From contig PGYK01000004.1 of NCBI GenBank assembly GCA_002839605.1, positions 62,001 through 126,000 on the forward strand: DNA of 64,000 nucleotides, written 5' to 3'. Below, piece after piece: positions 8,034 through 16,944 of this stretch (position 1 is the stretch's first letter; every line of letters starts with the position of its first letter). The translations under genes were made by a program, and so were the position numbers. This DNA is from Methanomicrobiales archaeon HGW-Methanomicrobiales-3. Its GTDB lineage: Archaea; Halobacteriota; Methanomicrobia; Methanomicrobiales; Methanospirillaceae. The notes below the pieces were generated by a model. The model did not search any database, was not told the DNA's origin, and was given only the letters and a program-made list of their open reading frames with translations.

Positions 8034-9731
8034 ATGAGTAACAACAAGAGTAAATTAATTGGACGAATTTTGGCAACGGAAAAAAATCCTACTACTATTG
8101 ACGAATTCAATTTTTGGACGAATTCGGACTTGAAACTCAGTGCTTTTGATATTGTCAAGGTTGAGCACATCGATGGGTCTTATACTTTCGGTGTGATCGA
8201 GAACATTTCTCATATTACGGATGCCCAGAGTTTTTTGACCAACTTCATATCCAGTGATTTCGGCGATGTAAATATTGATGAACCGACGTTGCGAGTCGGC
8301 ATGAACTATGCTAAAGCCAAAGTTTCCTTTAACAATGACAATCTGTACACCCCGGTACATAATAATGCTAAGGTGTATCTTGCCACTGCAGAAGAAATCA
8401 CGCAGGCCTTAGGCCTTGATAGGATACAAAATCCGCTGGTTTGCGGGTCCTTAAAAATGTATGAGGGGACTTCAATGGAGGTAATACTTCCGGTACACTT
8501 GAACTCAAAATTTATCCTAGGGCCGGAAGGTGCGCATCTAAATATTTCTGGCATTTCTGGTCTCGCGGCGAAGACATCATATGCGATGTTTCTCATGAAG
8601 GCAATCCAGGATCGATACCAGAAAGACGATATGAGTGACAGCGTAGCCTTCGTTATCTTCAATGTAAAGGGCAAGGACCTTATGGCGATTGATAGGCCGA
8701 ATGATTTTTCGTCCGACATCCAGGGTGAAAAAGAGAAAACTTTTACGGAGTACGAGGCATTGGGTTTGTCTACTGCGCCCTTTAAAAATGTAAAATATTT
8801 CATTCCCTACACCGATACAAAATCCGCCAAACAGAGCACATATTTGACAAGGGAAGAAATCAAGGACAATATTGACGCCGGTCAGCTGAAGAAGTTCAAA
8901 TACATCTATTCGGATGATAAAGAGAACATCGAAATGATGTTTGCAGACATCGATGACCCAACCCAAACTATGGAATCAATAATTAGCAAAATCATAGACA
9001 AAGAGGATATTGATTTCGGCGGCCTTTCAACGTGGAAAGACTTTATTGACAAAGTCACAGAAAAAGCCCAAAAAGGCTCCGCCGGGGATAAGGGAGATAT
9101 TTCCGTTTTGAGTTGGCGAAAATTTAAACGTGTAATTCGCAAGGCCCTTCAGGATGAGATGTTTGCATACAGGGTTAATGGTCGGGAGGCGGAATGTCGC
9201 TTAGCTGATGAATTGAAGAAAATCAGAAAGAATGAGGTATTTGTAGTCGACATTGCCAAATTACCCGAAGACAAACAAGCATTTGTCTTTGGTGACGCAG
9301 TGCGCACGATTTATAATTTGAAGCTCGGAGAGTATGATGCCGAGTCGAAAGTGGATCCTCCATCCAGAATCATCATTTTCATTGATGAACTTAACAAATA
9401 CGCTTCAAAAGATGTCCCAAAGACTTCACCGATTCTGCGCGAAATATTGGATGTGACCGAACGTGGTCGGTCATTGGGCGTTGTTCTCTTTGCTGCTGAA
9501 CAATTCCGCTCTGCTATCCATGCCCGTGTAACTGGCAACTGTGCCACGCACGCCTATGGAAGAACAAACTCCATCGAAACGTCGGCTAAGGATTATAGCA
9601 GCCTTCCGAACACTTACAAAAACATGTTGACGCGGTTGGAACAGGGAGATTATCTAGTTCAGAATCCTATCTTCCGATCTATCTTAAAAATAAATTTCCC
9701 GAAACCGATCTACAAGCAGTTCAAACAATGA
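8034..9731 (+). CDS. HerA-like AAA+/FtsK-fold ATPase with altered P-loop
   Basis: An N-terminal HAS-barrel-like region (SAFDIVKVEHIDGSYTFGVI, about residues 36-56) is followed by the ATPase domain. The P-loop is GISGLAAKTS (residues 173-182), with Ala where the canonical motif has Gly before Lys-Thr. The Walker B strand is RIIIFIDELNKYA. Further motifs typical of HerA include VIFNVKGKDL and the ERGRSLGVVLFAAEQ block (here TERGRSLG). HerA forms hexameric rings that pump DNA into NurA. A strong GGGG Shine-Dalgarno precedes the ATG at 8034. The GHKL ATPase gene starts 11 bases after the stop. Whether the changed P-loop still hydrolyses ATP cannot be judged from sequence. Confidence 0.8.
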   Translation: MSNNKSKLIGRILATEKNPTTIDEFNFWTNSDLKLSAFDIVKVEHIDGSYTFGVIENISHITDAQSFLTNFISSDFGDVNIDEPTLRVGMNYAKAKVSFNNDNLYTPVHNNAKVYLATAEEITQALGLDRIQNPLVCGSLKMYEGTSMEVILPVHLNSKFILGPEGAHLNISGISGLAAKTSYAMFLMKAIQDRYQKDDMSDSVAFVIFNVKGKDLMAIDRPNDFSSDIQGEKEKTFTEYEALGLSTAPFKNVKYFIPYTDTKSAKQSTYLTREEIKDNIDAGQLKKFKYIYSDDKENIEMMFADIDDPTQTMESIISKIIDKEDIDFGGLSTWKDFIDKVTEKAQKGSAGDKGDISVLSWRKFKRVIRKALQDEMFAYRVNGREAECRLADELKKIRKNEVFVVDIAKLPEDKQAFVFGDAVRTIYNLKLGEYDAESKVDPPSRIIIFIDELNKYASKDVPKTSPILREILDVTERGRSLGVVLFAAEQFRSAIHARVTGNCATHAYGRTNSIETSAKDYSSLPNTYKNMLTRLEQGDYLVQNPIFRSILKINFPKPIYKQFKQ

Positions 9732-9742
9732 TGTGATGCACC

Positions 9743-11278
9743 ATGGACGAATTTATTTTCGGGGCAAATATTTTAGAAAACCTTACGACAGGAATGTATC
9801 AGGACTCTAAAGTAATCTATCGTGAGTACATCCAAAACTCTTGTGATCAAATTGATAAGGCTGTAAGAGATGGAATCCTAAAACAAAATGAAGGCTTTAT
9901 CAAAATATGGTTAGACCACGAAAAACGCAACATCACCATCGAAGATAACGCCACAGGCATTCCCGAAGCGGAGTTTAAACGCACTCTTGGAAATATTGCC
10001 GACTCCGACAAGAAGATCGGCGAAGACAAAGGTTTCCGGGGCATTGGAAGATTGTGTGGTTTGGCTTATTGCAAAGAGCTTATTATCACGTCATCCTTTA
10101 ATGAGGAGGGAATAGTTTCAATTTTAAAGTGCGATGCGAAGAAAATGCGTAGACTCATTGATGAGCACGCGCGTGGCATGAAACATACAGCAAACGATGT
10201 ACTTCAGGCAATATACCAATTTGAGCAGAAAAAAGAAAAAAATTCTGCCTCACATTTCTTTAAAGTAGAACTTATCGATATTAATCCCGAAAATACTGAC
10301 CTTCTCGACTTTCAGCAGGTTAAAGATTATCTCTCTTTTGTTGCTCCTGCTCCCTATCAGAGCAGCTTCCATTATCGTTCAAAAATTTATAATCACGCGA
10401 AAGAATTAGGCACCAAAATAGATGAGTATAATATCACTCTCGACGGCGAACAAATTTTTAAAAAATATACAACCATATTGAAGGATCCTAACGGTGAAAC
10501 ATACGACGATATCTCTGATGTAGAGCTCAAGGATTTTAAGAATGAAAACGGTGAGCTATTAGCATGGATGTGGGTCGGCGTTTGCTCTTTTAAAAAATCC
10601 ATTCCGCCGAAAAACAATCCGATGCGTGGCCTGCGGCTGCGAAAAGAGAATATCCAAATAGATGGAGAGGATTCACTCCAAAACCTCTTTAAAGAACCTC
10701 GCGGAAACGGCTATTTTATTGGTGAAGTTTTTGCAATAGATAAAGAGTTAATCCCTAATTCGCAGCGCGATTATTTCAATGAAAACAAAGCACGGAACGA
10801 TTTGGAGCGTGAGCTTAAAAAATATTTTAACGAAGATCTTCAAAAAATTTATAACGTCGGATCTGAGGTTAATAGCGCTTATAATAAAATTGAAACATTT
10901 GAGAGAAAAAATGCTGAGTTCAAAACAAAAGAAATTAATAAATCTTTTTTAGATGATACTCACCGAAAACGCGAGTTAAAAAATGTTCAAGAATCAAAAG
11001 AAAAAGCTGATGCTGCCCAGGAAACCATCAAAAAAGCTAAAGAGAAAGCCGGCATTTTAGCTCAAAAAGTAATTTCTAAAATAGAGGCTGAACGACCTCT
11101 GTCAGTTGCCAAACCGGTATTCCATCCTTTAAACGCAAAATCTCACGAAAATAGAAAATTTTCTAAATATAGTCAAAATGAACGTAAGATTATTTCAAAA
11201 ATATTCAGTATTATTTCAACAGTAGCTGATCCGGAAACGGCCGAACTAATCATCAAAAAAATCGAGGATAAACTCTAA
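9743..11278 (+). CDS. Hsp90/MORC-like GHKL ATPase
   Basis: The N-terminal Bergerat-fold ATPase shows all the expected boxes: YREYIQNSCDQID (Glu28, Asn32), EDNATGIP (Asp68, Gly72) and GEDKGFRGIGRLCGL (residues 93-106). A central region (about 230-370) contains NSQRDYFNEN near residue 350, as in Hsp90/MutL-type middle domains. The C-terminal third is Lys/Glu-rich and probably coiled coil (KEKADAAQETIKKAKEKAG). GHKL ATPases of this kind act as ATP-gated clamps, and bacterial MORC-like forms are known from restriction-type loci. The stop codon overlaps the start of the radical SAM gene by one base. Partner and substrate are unknown. Confidence 0.8.
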   Translation: MDEFIFGANILENLTTGMYQDSKVIYREYIQNSCDQIDKAVRDGILKQNEGFIKIWLDHEKRNITIEDNATGIPEAEFKRTLGNIADSDKKIGEDKGFRGIGRLCGLAYCKELIITSSFNEEGIVSILKCDAKKMRRLIDEHARGMKHTANDVLQAIYQFEQKKEKNSASHFFKVELIDINPENTDLLDFQQVKDYLSFVAPAPYQSSFHYRSKIYNHAKELGTKIDEYNITLDGEQIFKKYTTILKDPNGETYDDISDVELKDFKNENGELLAWMWVGVCSFKKSIPPKNNPMRGLRLRKENIQIDGEDSLQNLFKEPRGNGYFIGEVFAIDKELIPNSQRDYFNENKARNDLERELKKYFNEDLQKIYNVGSEVNSAYNKIETFERKNAEFKTKEINKSFLDDTHRKRELKNVQESKEKADAAQETIKKAKEKAGILAQKVISKIEAERPLSVAKPVFHPLNAKSHENRKFSKYSQNERKIISKIFSIISTVADPETAELIIKKIEDKL

Positions 11279-13092
11279 TGGGCCGAAAAATTCTCTTAAT
11301 AGAGCCGAATTATCGAAATAAATATCCTCCGATGGGCCTTATGAAGCTGGCGACATATTATCGCAAGCGAGGGGATGATGTACGCTTCTTTAAAGGTGAT
11401 CTAAAGTTTTTCGCAGCTCAATTATTATGTGAAGAATTTCTTTCTGAGGTGAATGAACCCAGATTGGGAAAACACGTACCTAAACTCATTGAGCATATAA
11501 AGACAGGAAAGTATGCTCCACTAGATGCGCTTCCGGACTTCAGGAAAAGCGCACAAGAGACACTTCTAAAAGAATATCGCCTTCGATATCTGGAGGGTGA
11601 TTTCCCTCAATTCGATATTATTCACATCACTACTCTTTTTACCTTTTATTGGCGCGAAACAATCGATACCATTAACTTTGCAAAAAAGTTCCGTTCAAAC
11701 TCTGGCAGAATAATTGTTGGTGGAATAGCTTCAACCATTCTTCATGAGCGAGTTTTTCAAGAAACCGGAATTGATCCTATCTGTGGGCTATTAGACAAAC
11801 CTGGGATGCTGGATGCCGATAGTGCTGACATTATCGACGAAATGCCTTTAGATTACTCCATTTTAGAAGAAATTGATTATCAATATCCGGCAAATAACGC
11901 CTATTTTGCTTATACGACGCGAGGCTGCCCCAGGAAATGCTCCTTTTGCGCCGTTCCTCGTTTAGAGCCAGAATATATTGATTATATAAATTTGGCAGAG
12001 CAAATCAAGCAAGCTACTTCGCGATTTGGTCCGCAAAGGGATTTGCTTCTAATGGACAATAATATTTTAGCTTCCAAACACTTCGATAAAATTATTAATG
12101 AGATTAAAAAATGTGGGTTTGAGCGTGGTGCTATGCATACTCCCGTAGACGATTATGACATAGCAATGAAAAACATACGCTCTGACTATAATGTGAGAGC
12201 GTATACAAGAAAAATCATCAGACTTTACGATAACATTTCTGACAAACTTCCTGAATCTGAACAAGCAGATTTTTATATAAAACGTGAAGAACAGAATCTT
12301 CTTTATGCCGAAGTGGCGAGTCCTGAAGCAATAATAAGGTTCGATAACATAGCTCGGCCACTCTATGAGAAATATATCCAACGGACCAAGCGCCCGTCAA
12401 TGCGTATTATTGATTTTAATCAGGGCGTGGATGCTCGTTTCGTGACTGACAAGAAAATGAAAAAATTGGCGGAGGTCAACATTCGTCCGCTGCGTATCGC
12501 ATTTGACCATATTTCAATGAAAGACAAATATGAGTCTGCAATCCGAATGGCTGCCAAGAATGGTATAACCCACTTATCCAACTATTTACTCTATAATTTC
12601 AATGACAAGCCAGAAGAGCTGTACTATCGGATGAAACTCAACGTCGATTTGTGTGACGAACTTGATGTGAAAATTTTTTCTTTCCCAATGAAATATCACC
12701 CGATTGACGATCCAGATTTCTTTTATAATCGGGAATATACTGGAGAGCATTGGAATCGAAAATTTATTCGAGCGATTCAAGCGGTTCTTAACGCTACAAA
12801 AGGAAAAATAGGTCGCGGAAAATCATTCTTCGAGGAGGCTTTTGGAAAAGATGTTGACGGATATTATAAGATTTTATGGATGCCGGAAGCGTTTATCATT
12901 CATCGTTTTAAATACAAAGAAAATCTGACTGCGGATTGGTGGAATCAATATAACAAACTTGATGAAATACAGCGAAATCAATTGCATGAGATAGTGGCTA
13001 AAAATCAATTTGAGGAAAAAAACATTACGGGAGACCTTGCCATTGACAGTGTGCTAAAATATTATTATGTCAAACGCGATAGACCGTCATAG
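11278..13092 (+). CDS. Radical SAM protein with B12-binding-like N-terminus
   Basis: The first 160 residues resemble a cobalamin-binding-type Rossmann domain (KILLIEPNYRNKYPPMGLMK; FDIIHITTLF; GRIIVGGIAS), but the classical cobalamin DxHxxG motif is not evident. The radical SAM core has TTRGCPRKCSFCAVPRLE, giving Cys217, Cys221 and Cys224 as ligands of the [4Fe-4S] cluster. Later segments (FNQGVDARFVTD; AFDHISMKDKY; SNYLLYNFNDKPEELYYRM) continue the barrel. The 604-residue length exceeds a minimal radical SAM enzyme. Overlap with the GHKL gene makes it part of the operon. Its reaction is unknown; it could make or modify a small molecule, nucleic acid or protein used by the system. Confidence 0.85.
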   Translation: MGRKILLIEPNYRNKYPPMGLMKLATYYRKRGDDVRFFKGDLKFFAAQLLCEEFLSEVNEPRLGKHVPKLIEHIKTGKYAPLDALPDFRKSAQETLLKEYRLRYLEGDFPQFDIIHITTLFTFYWRETIDTINFAKKFRSNSGRIIVGGIASTILHERVFQETGIDPICGLLDKPGMLDADSADIIDEMPLDYSILEEIDYQYPANNAYFAYTTRGCPRKCSFCAVPRLEPEYIDYINLAEQIKQATSRFGPQRDLLLMDNNILASKHFDKIINEIKKCGFERGAMHTPVDDYDIAMKNIRSDYNVRAYTRKIIRLYDNISDKLPESEQADFYIKREEQNLLYAEVASPEAIIRFDNIARPLYEKYIQRTKRPSMRIIDFNQGVDARFVTDKKMKKLAEVNIRPLRIAFDHISMKDKYESAIRMAAKNGITHLSNYLLYNFNDKPEELYYRMKLNVDLCDELDVKIFSFPMKYHPIDDPDFFYNREYTGEHWNRKFIRAIQAVLNATKGKIGRGKSFFEEAFGKDVDGYYKILWMPEAFIIHRFKYKENLTADWWNQYNKLDEIQRNQLHEIVAKNQFEEKNITGDLAIDSVLKYYYVKRDRPS

Positions 13093-13202
13093 TGTTGCCT
13101 TGGAACGTATCAATAGCGATAATTCCCAAGCGCATTGAGAGAAGCAAGGTCAGAAGTCCCGAAGATATGCCGAAAAACGAAAGAGCAGGGCCGGCGGGAC
13201 CG

Positions 13203-16200
13203 TCACACAATCCCACTCTCCTCCGCCTCCTTCCTCAGTCCTCTTCCGTAACAATGCTCGCAGAGCTTCACACCCGCATCGCGGTCGTGCCAAACAGCCT
13301 TCGCAACCCCGCAGACCGAGCACTTCCCCACATCCGCCGTCACGCGGCTGCACCGGGAAACATCCACGGCCCCGGGCAGCGGGACCGACGCGGTCTGCTC
13401 ATCTTTCACCGCTTCGTTGTAACATGACCGGCAGATCCGCCGTGCCTGCTGCTTATCCTTTGGCCGGGCTCGCCGCTCTGCAGTGAGTTTCTCCACATAC
13501 CAGGAGCCCTTCTTCCCGCAGGACCCGCAGGGGGTCTTCGGCTCCGGTACCTCGAGTTTTTTGTAGTCCTTTGCCCGGACAGGCCGGGGCGGCCCCTTGT
13601 TTTCAGCACAAGGTTCTGTTTTCAGCACGTTTTCAGCATCTTTCGTACGGCTGCTGAAAGAGCCCGGGGCCCGATCTGCATCTCTTTTGCCTGATTGGGC
13701 GGTTCCGGGCGGAGATCGTTTTTCGTTTTCAGCAGATCGCAAATTATGCAGACACTGAGTGGAATTCGTTTCAGGTTCCGGGCCACCTCCATAATTCCGG
13801 TTTTGCTGAAAACATCCTTTTCTTAGTACAGAATTATTTGTACAATCACCTTCTTTGCTGGAACCGGGAACGCTGGAAGTTCCGTTTTCATTTTCAGCAG
13901 TTGCTGAAAAACTGCTGAAACCTGCTGAAACTGCTGAAAGATGAGATGAATCATCGTCATCGTTCTTCGGGTTGTGGTCGAGCCAGCACGCCCCCCCGTT
14001 CATCCACTGCCGGTAGAGCTCCCGGTCCCATTCGAACGCCTCGGTCCTGCGCCGGACCGAATACCCGCTCTCCTCAGTCAGCGTCACGGTCCGATCCGTG
14101 AACGAAATTGCCGGGCACTTTTCCAGCAGCCCGGTATAATTCTTCCCCCGGCTGTCGTAGCCTTTGATCATCCGGTAGATGCTCAGGTAGGATCCTCCGG
14201 TCAGCCGCTGCAGGTCCTGGATAGTGAATTCCCTCAGGTCCGCCTTCTCGATGATGGCGAGCAGGTCGGACTCTTTCTTGGTCATCTTCGATTCCTGCCC
14301 GCCCGCAGTCCCGTTCAGGAGCGTGAAGACCTCGGTCGCTGCGGTGAAATCCGCCTCGTCTGCATACACGCAGAGCGTCCCATCACTGCCGGTCTTCTGC
14401 CGGCGCTGCCGGAAGAAGAGGGCCGCATGGCTCTTGATCAGGTCGTAAAGCATGTCGGGGTTGCGCCGGTTGCTGATCCTCTGGAACCGTATTCGCCGCG
14501 AATAGGGAATGATAACCCAGATCATCTGCTCGTGCAGGACCTCCCAGATCTCCCGGCAGAGTACCAGCTCGGAGGATTCATCGGTGAAGGTGTCGGGGTC
14601 CTGCTCCTCTTTCTCCTGCTTCGCTGCCAGCACCCGGGCGTCCTGCTCGGTCGATTCGTCAATCCAGCAGGTCAGCATCCGGTTCATCACCTGATCGTCA
14701 CCGGTCCCTTCCTTCTTCGCGATCCACCAGACGCACCGCTCGGGAATCGTGCAGACCCGGGATGTGAGGTCTTTTGTGACCGTCGTGTGCGTAATCGGCT
14801 CGTGGAAGTTCGAGGTCGCGGACTTCAGGATTTCCTGAATGCCGTCCGATAGCTCGGTGTCGTCGCTCATCAGGACCGTGCGCGGCTGGAGGTCCTTCAT
14901 GTAATAGAGCGCCTTGTTGCTCACCGTGCCTTTCACCTTGTACCGGTCCGGCACCTGGCGCATCATCTTGCGGAAGGCGTGGGTCTTGCCCTTGCCGGAA
15001 TCGCCGGTCACCGAGACGTGCAACCCATCAGAGTTCTTCACGGCCTGCGATGCCATCGAGAGGATCATGCACCGGGCAAGGATCTCGTCGCCGACATGCT
15101 CCTCGGCGAATGCCGCGAGCATCAGGGCTGCAGGATTGCCGTGTTCCAGCACATCGAGCGCAGCGGCCCGGATATCGGGGTTTGCCGGGACCGGGGCCGG
15201 GCCCTCAGTCCCTTCGTTCTCAGCTTTGGCCTTTGCCCGGTCCTTTCGCCAGGTCTTCTGTTTCTGCTCCCAGTCCTTCCGCTTCGTGGCCCGGTCCGGT
15301 TCGTACCGCTCGCGGAGTTCCTGCCACCGCTGAGTACCGCCGCCGCAGGAGGTGTGCTTGCACCCGGCAAAGACTGCACCGTTGCCGAACTGGATCGCAA
15401 AGGCCCCGTCCTTGTGGGCCGATGAGAACGGGCATTGGTGGAGGATGAAGAGTGTCCCGCCGCTGTACGGTTTCTCTGACCGGATGTTAACACTGTTAAC
15501 AATCAGCCAGCGGCGCAGGTCAAAGCCCTTGTCCTTCGCCGTTGCCGGCTGTGCCTGGGCGTGCTGCTCGGTCGGGAGCCGGGCCACGAGGTCCCTGAGC
15601 TGATCGATCGTTGCGACGCTCAGCTCATCCGGGGCTGATAGCATCCGGCTCCGCCGGTGCGGGCGCTCGGGCGTGTTGTCGCCCTTCCGCGAGACCGTGC
15701 CGTAGAGTTTCCAGATGCGGGCCGCGTTGAAGTTCGCCGTGTCCACGGTCACCCGCTCATCCGAGAAGAGCGTGTCGAGCGTGGCAAGACAGCTCTTCAC
15801 CAGCGCCGTTGCCGCTTCATCGTTCGGCAGATCGATGCGGTAGAGCAGATGGGCCCCGTTGCCGGAGTCCGCCCGGACTGGGTCTGGAAATCCGAGCCCG
15901 ATGAGCCACCGGGCAATCTCCTCAGCTTTTGCCAGGGCCAGCCCGTGCTCCTCATCCGTGCTCGACACCCCGCTCGGTCGCAGCGGGTCGATGTCGACCG
16001 GCAGCCAGCGGCGGCGCAGGATATCCGCGTCGCTCGTCGTGCTGTCTTTCTTGCCAAGCCGCATCTTGATCCGGTTCGCCCGGCGCGAGAGCAGGGCCGG
16101 GTTCACCTCGTTCAGCGTGACGTAGATGCCATGTACTGAGTTGTCGGCATCGAGCGGCTCCACTGCCCGCACAAGCGCAGCGGAATCATTGAAGTAGCCG

Positions 16201-16292
16201 CTGTGGGTGAATTGGTCGGTGAGCGCCCGGACCTCGATGACCTGCCCGGGCCCGGCTATTCGGGCAATTGTATCACGGAGCAGTCCATCCAC
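13203..16292 (-). CDS. Primase-helicase replication protein of an integrated element
   Basis: The N-terminal part has an archaeo-eukaryotic primase-like acidic motif VDIDPLRP (Asp100, Asp102) and SGNGAHLLYRID near residue 143. Cysteine/histidine residues at about 290-340 (HQCPFSSAHKD, CKHTSCGG) may bind zinc. A P-loop ATPase domain carries GDSGKGKTHA (about residue 428), LMSDDTEL and a conserved arginine-rich region. It is probably a superfamily 3-type helicase. After residue 790 comes a long low-complexity linker, then CxxC zinc motifs (CGSCGKKG, CRSCYNE, CSVCGV, CEHCYG). This architecture fits plasmid or virus replication proteins. The linker DNA holds the repeats listed at 13601-13939. It ends a minus-strand operon that starts near 18123. 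Confidence 0.8.
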   Translation of the reverse strand: MDGLLRDTIARIAGPGQVIEVRALTDQFTHSGYFNDSAALVRAVEPLDADNSVHGIYVTLNEVNPALLSRRANRIKMRLGKKDSTTSDADILRRRWLPVDIDPLRPSGVSSTDEEHGLALAKAEEIARWLIGLGFPDPVRADSGNGAHLLYRIDLPNDEAATALVKSCLATLDTLFSDERVTVDTANFNAARIWKLYGTVSRKGDNTPERPHRRSRMLSAPDELSVATIDQLRDLVARLPTEQHAQAQPATAKDKGFDLRRWLIVNSVNIRSEKPYSGGTLFILHQCPFSSAHKDGAFAIQFGNGAVFAGCKHTSCGGGTQRWQELRERYEPDRATKRKDWEQKQKTWRKDRAKAKAENEGTEGPAPVPANPDIRAAALDVLEHGNPAALMLAAFAEEHVGDEILARCMILSMASQAVKNSDGLHVSVTGDSGKGKTHAFRKMMRQVPDRYKVKGTVSNKALYYMKDLQPRTVLMSDDTELSDGIQEILKSATSNFHEPITHTTVTKDLTSRVCTIPERCVWWIAKKEGTGDDQVMNRMLTCWIDESTEQDARVLAAKQEKEEQDPDTFTDESSELVLCREIWEVLHEQMIWVIIPYSRRIRFQRISNRRNPDMLYDLIKSHAALFFRQRRQKTGSDGTLCVYADEADFTAATEVFTLLNGTAGGQESKMTKKESDLLAIIEKADLREFTIQDLQRLTGGSYLSIYRMIKGYDSRGKNYTGLLEKCPAISFTDRTVTLTEESGYSVRRRTEAFEWDRELYRQWMNGGACWLDHNPKNDDDDSSHLSAVSAGFSSFSATAENENGTSSVPGSSKEGDCTNNSVLRKGCFQQNRNYGGGPEPETNSTQCLHNLRSAENEKRSPPGTAQSGKRDADRAPGSFSSRTKDAENVLKTEPCAENKGPPRPVRAKDYKKLEVPEPKTPCGSCGKKGSWYVEKLTAERRARPKDKQQARRICRSCYNEAVKDEQTASVPLPGAVDVSRCSRVTADVGKCSVCGVAKAVWHDRDAGVKLCEHCYGRGLRKEAEESGIV
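13601..13939. repeat. Iteron-like array of TTTCAGCA / TGCTGAAA
   Basis: Eleven copies of the octamer are seen. TTTCAGCA starts at 13601, 13620, 13631, 13727 and 13892. TGCTGAAA starts at 13652, 13804, 13902, 13913, 13923 and 13932. Five copies between 13892 and 13939 are spaced 10, 11, 10 and 9 bases apart, close to one DNA turn. The array lies inside the low-complexity linker of the replication gene, where protein constraint is weak. I infer a binding array for the element's Rep protein and a possible origin. Confidence 0.6.
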
Positions 16293-16343
16293 GGGTCACC
16301 ACCCTCGCCCTGATCGCCGTCCGGAGTCAGAAAGAAGTACCGG

Positions 16344-16583
16344 TTAACCATGCCCGTCGCCTTCTTCGCGGGCAGGATCCTCCTCTTGCATTCTTTTTGC
16401 GTACTCATCGGATGTTTCGATTTTCACCGTGTACCGGTGCTTGAACTTCTTGGTGACCAGGATCTGGAAGACCGAATGACCCTTCTTCTTGATCTGGTCC
16501 GCGATCGCTTTCGGGATCAGGTAGAGCGGGATGTCCTCAATCTTCTCTATCGTTGCTTCCACATTCTTCTCTTCACCGGGCAT
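16344..16583 (-). CDS. Small hypothetical protein (79 aa) in the rep operon
   Basis: I chose the ATG at 16583 (MPGEEKNVEATIEKIEDIPL) because the longer reading upstream is a shadow of the next gene. The product is small and highly charged. Its central segment (ADQIKKKGHSVFQILVTKKF) is strongly basic and the tail is acidic (MQEEDPAREEGDGHG). The start overlaps the upstream gene's end by 11 bases, and the primase-helicase start lies 51 bases beyond its stop. A regulatory or DNA-binding accessory role is possible but nothing specific is recognised. Confidence 0.6.
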   Translation of the reverse strand: MPGEEKNVEATIEKIEDIPLYLIPKAIADQIKKKGHSVFQILVTKKFKHRYTVKIETSDEYAKRMQEEDPAREEGDGHG

Positions 16584-16944
16584 AGGCCGCCACCTCGCGG
16601 ATCTCGTTTTCCAGCACCTCGAAACAGTGAATTGACCCGTTCGGCGACACGACCCATTCTTCGCACCGGAGAAAGATGTCACCGGGCGACATGGAAAGGA
16701 GCGATCGCAACTGGCAGATATCGAACCTGCAGAACGACTCAACATACTGCGGGCTCACGGCTCCCTGGGCAATCCGGAGCTTCGCGCAGAGGGCCTCGTA
16801 GTCGCCTTTCAGCCCGACAAGATGGAGCGGGATGATCTGCGAAAGGAAACTGTCCGTGACAGGCTGGACCGGTTCGTAGCCCCGGGAGACGAGAAGTTTC
16901 GTGCACCGGTTCTTCGCCGCGTGGAACGACTGCTGCGAGATCAT
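16573..16944 (-). CDS. Tandem paralogue C of an unknown family (123 aa)
   Basis: Starts MISQQSFHAAKNRCTKLLVS. It shares a pattern with the next two genes upstream: an N-terminal helix leading to a Gly-Tyr (SRGYEPVQPV), a middle region, then an aromatic strand (CEEWVVSPNGSIHCFEVLEN) and a final EIREV. The three genes are the same length and coupled by overlaps. The alternation of strands and the acidic residues recall small nuclease-like or docking folds, but no catalytic set is certain. The start ATGA overlaps the stop of the upstream gene at 16941-16944. Confidence 0.7.
   Translation of the reverse strand: MISQQSFHAAKNRCTKLLVSRGYEPVQPVTDSFLSQIIPLHLVGLKGDYEALCAKLRIAQGAVSPQYVESFCRFDICQLRSLLSMSPGDIFLRCEEWVVSPNGSIHCFEVLENEIREVAAYAR

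Noticed and set aside
15484-15501. TGTTAACACTGTTAACA repeat in the primase gene
   Set aside because: A striking double GTTAAC, but it falls in conserved coding sequence (IVNSVNIRS) and there is no further copy nearby.
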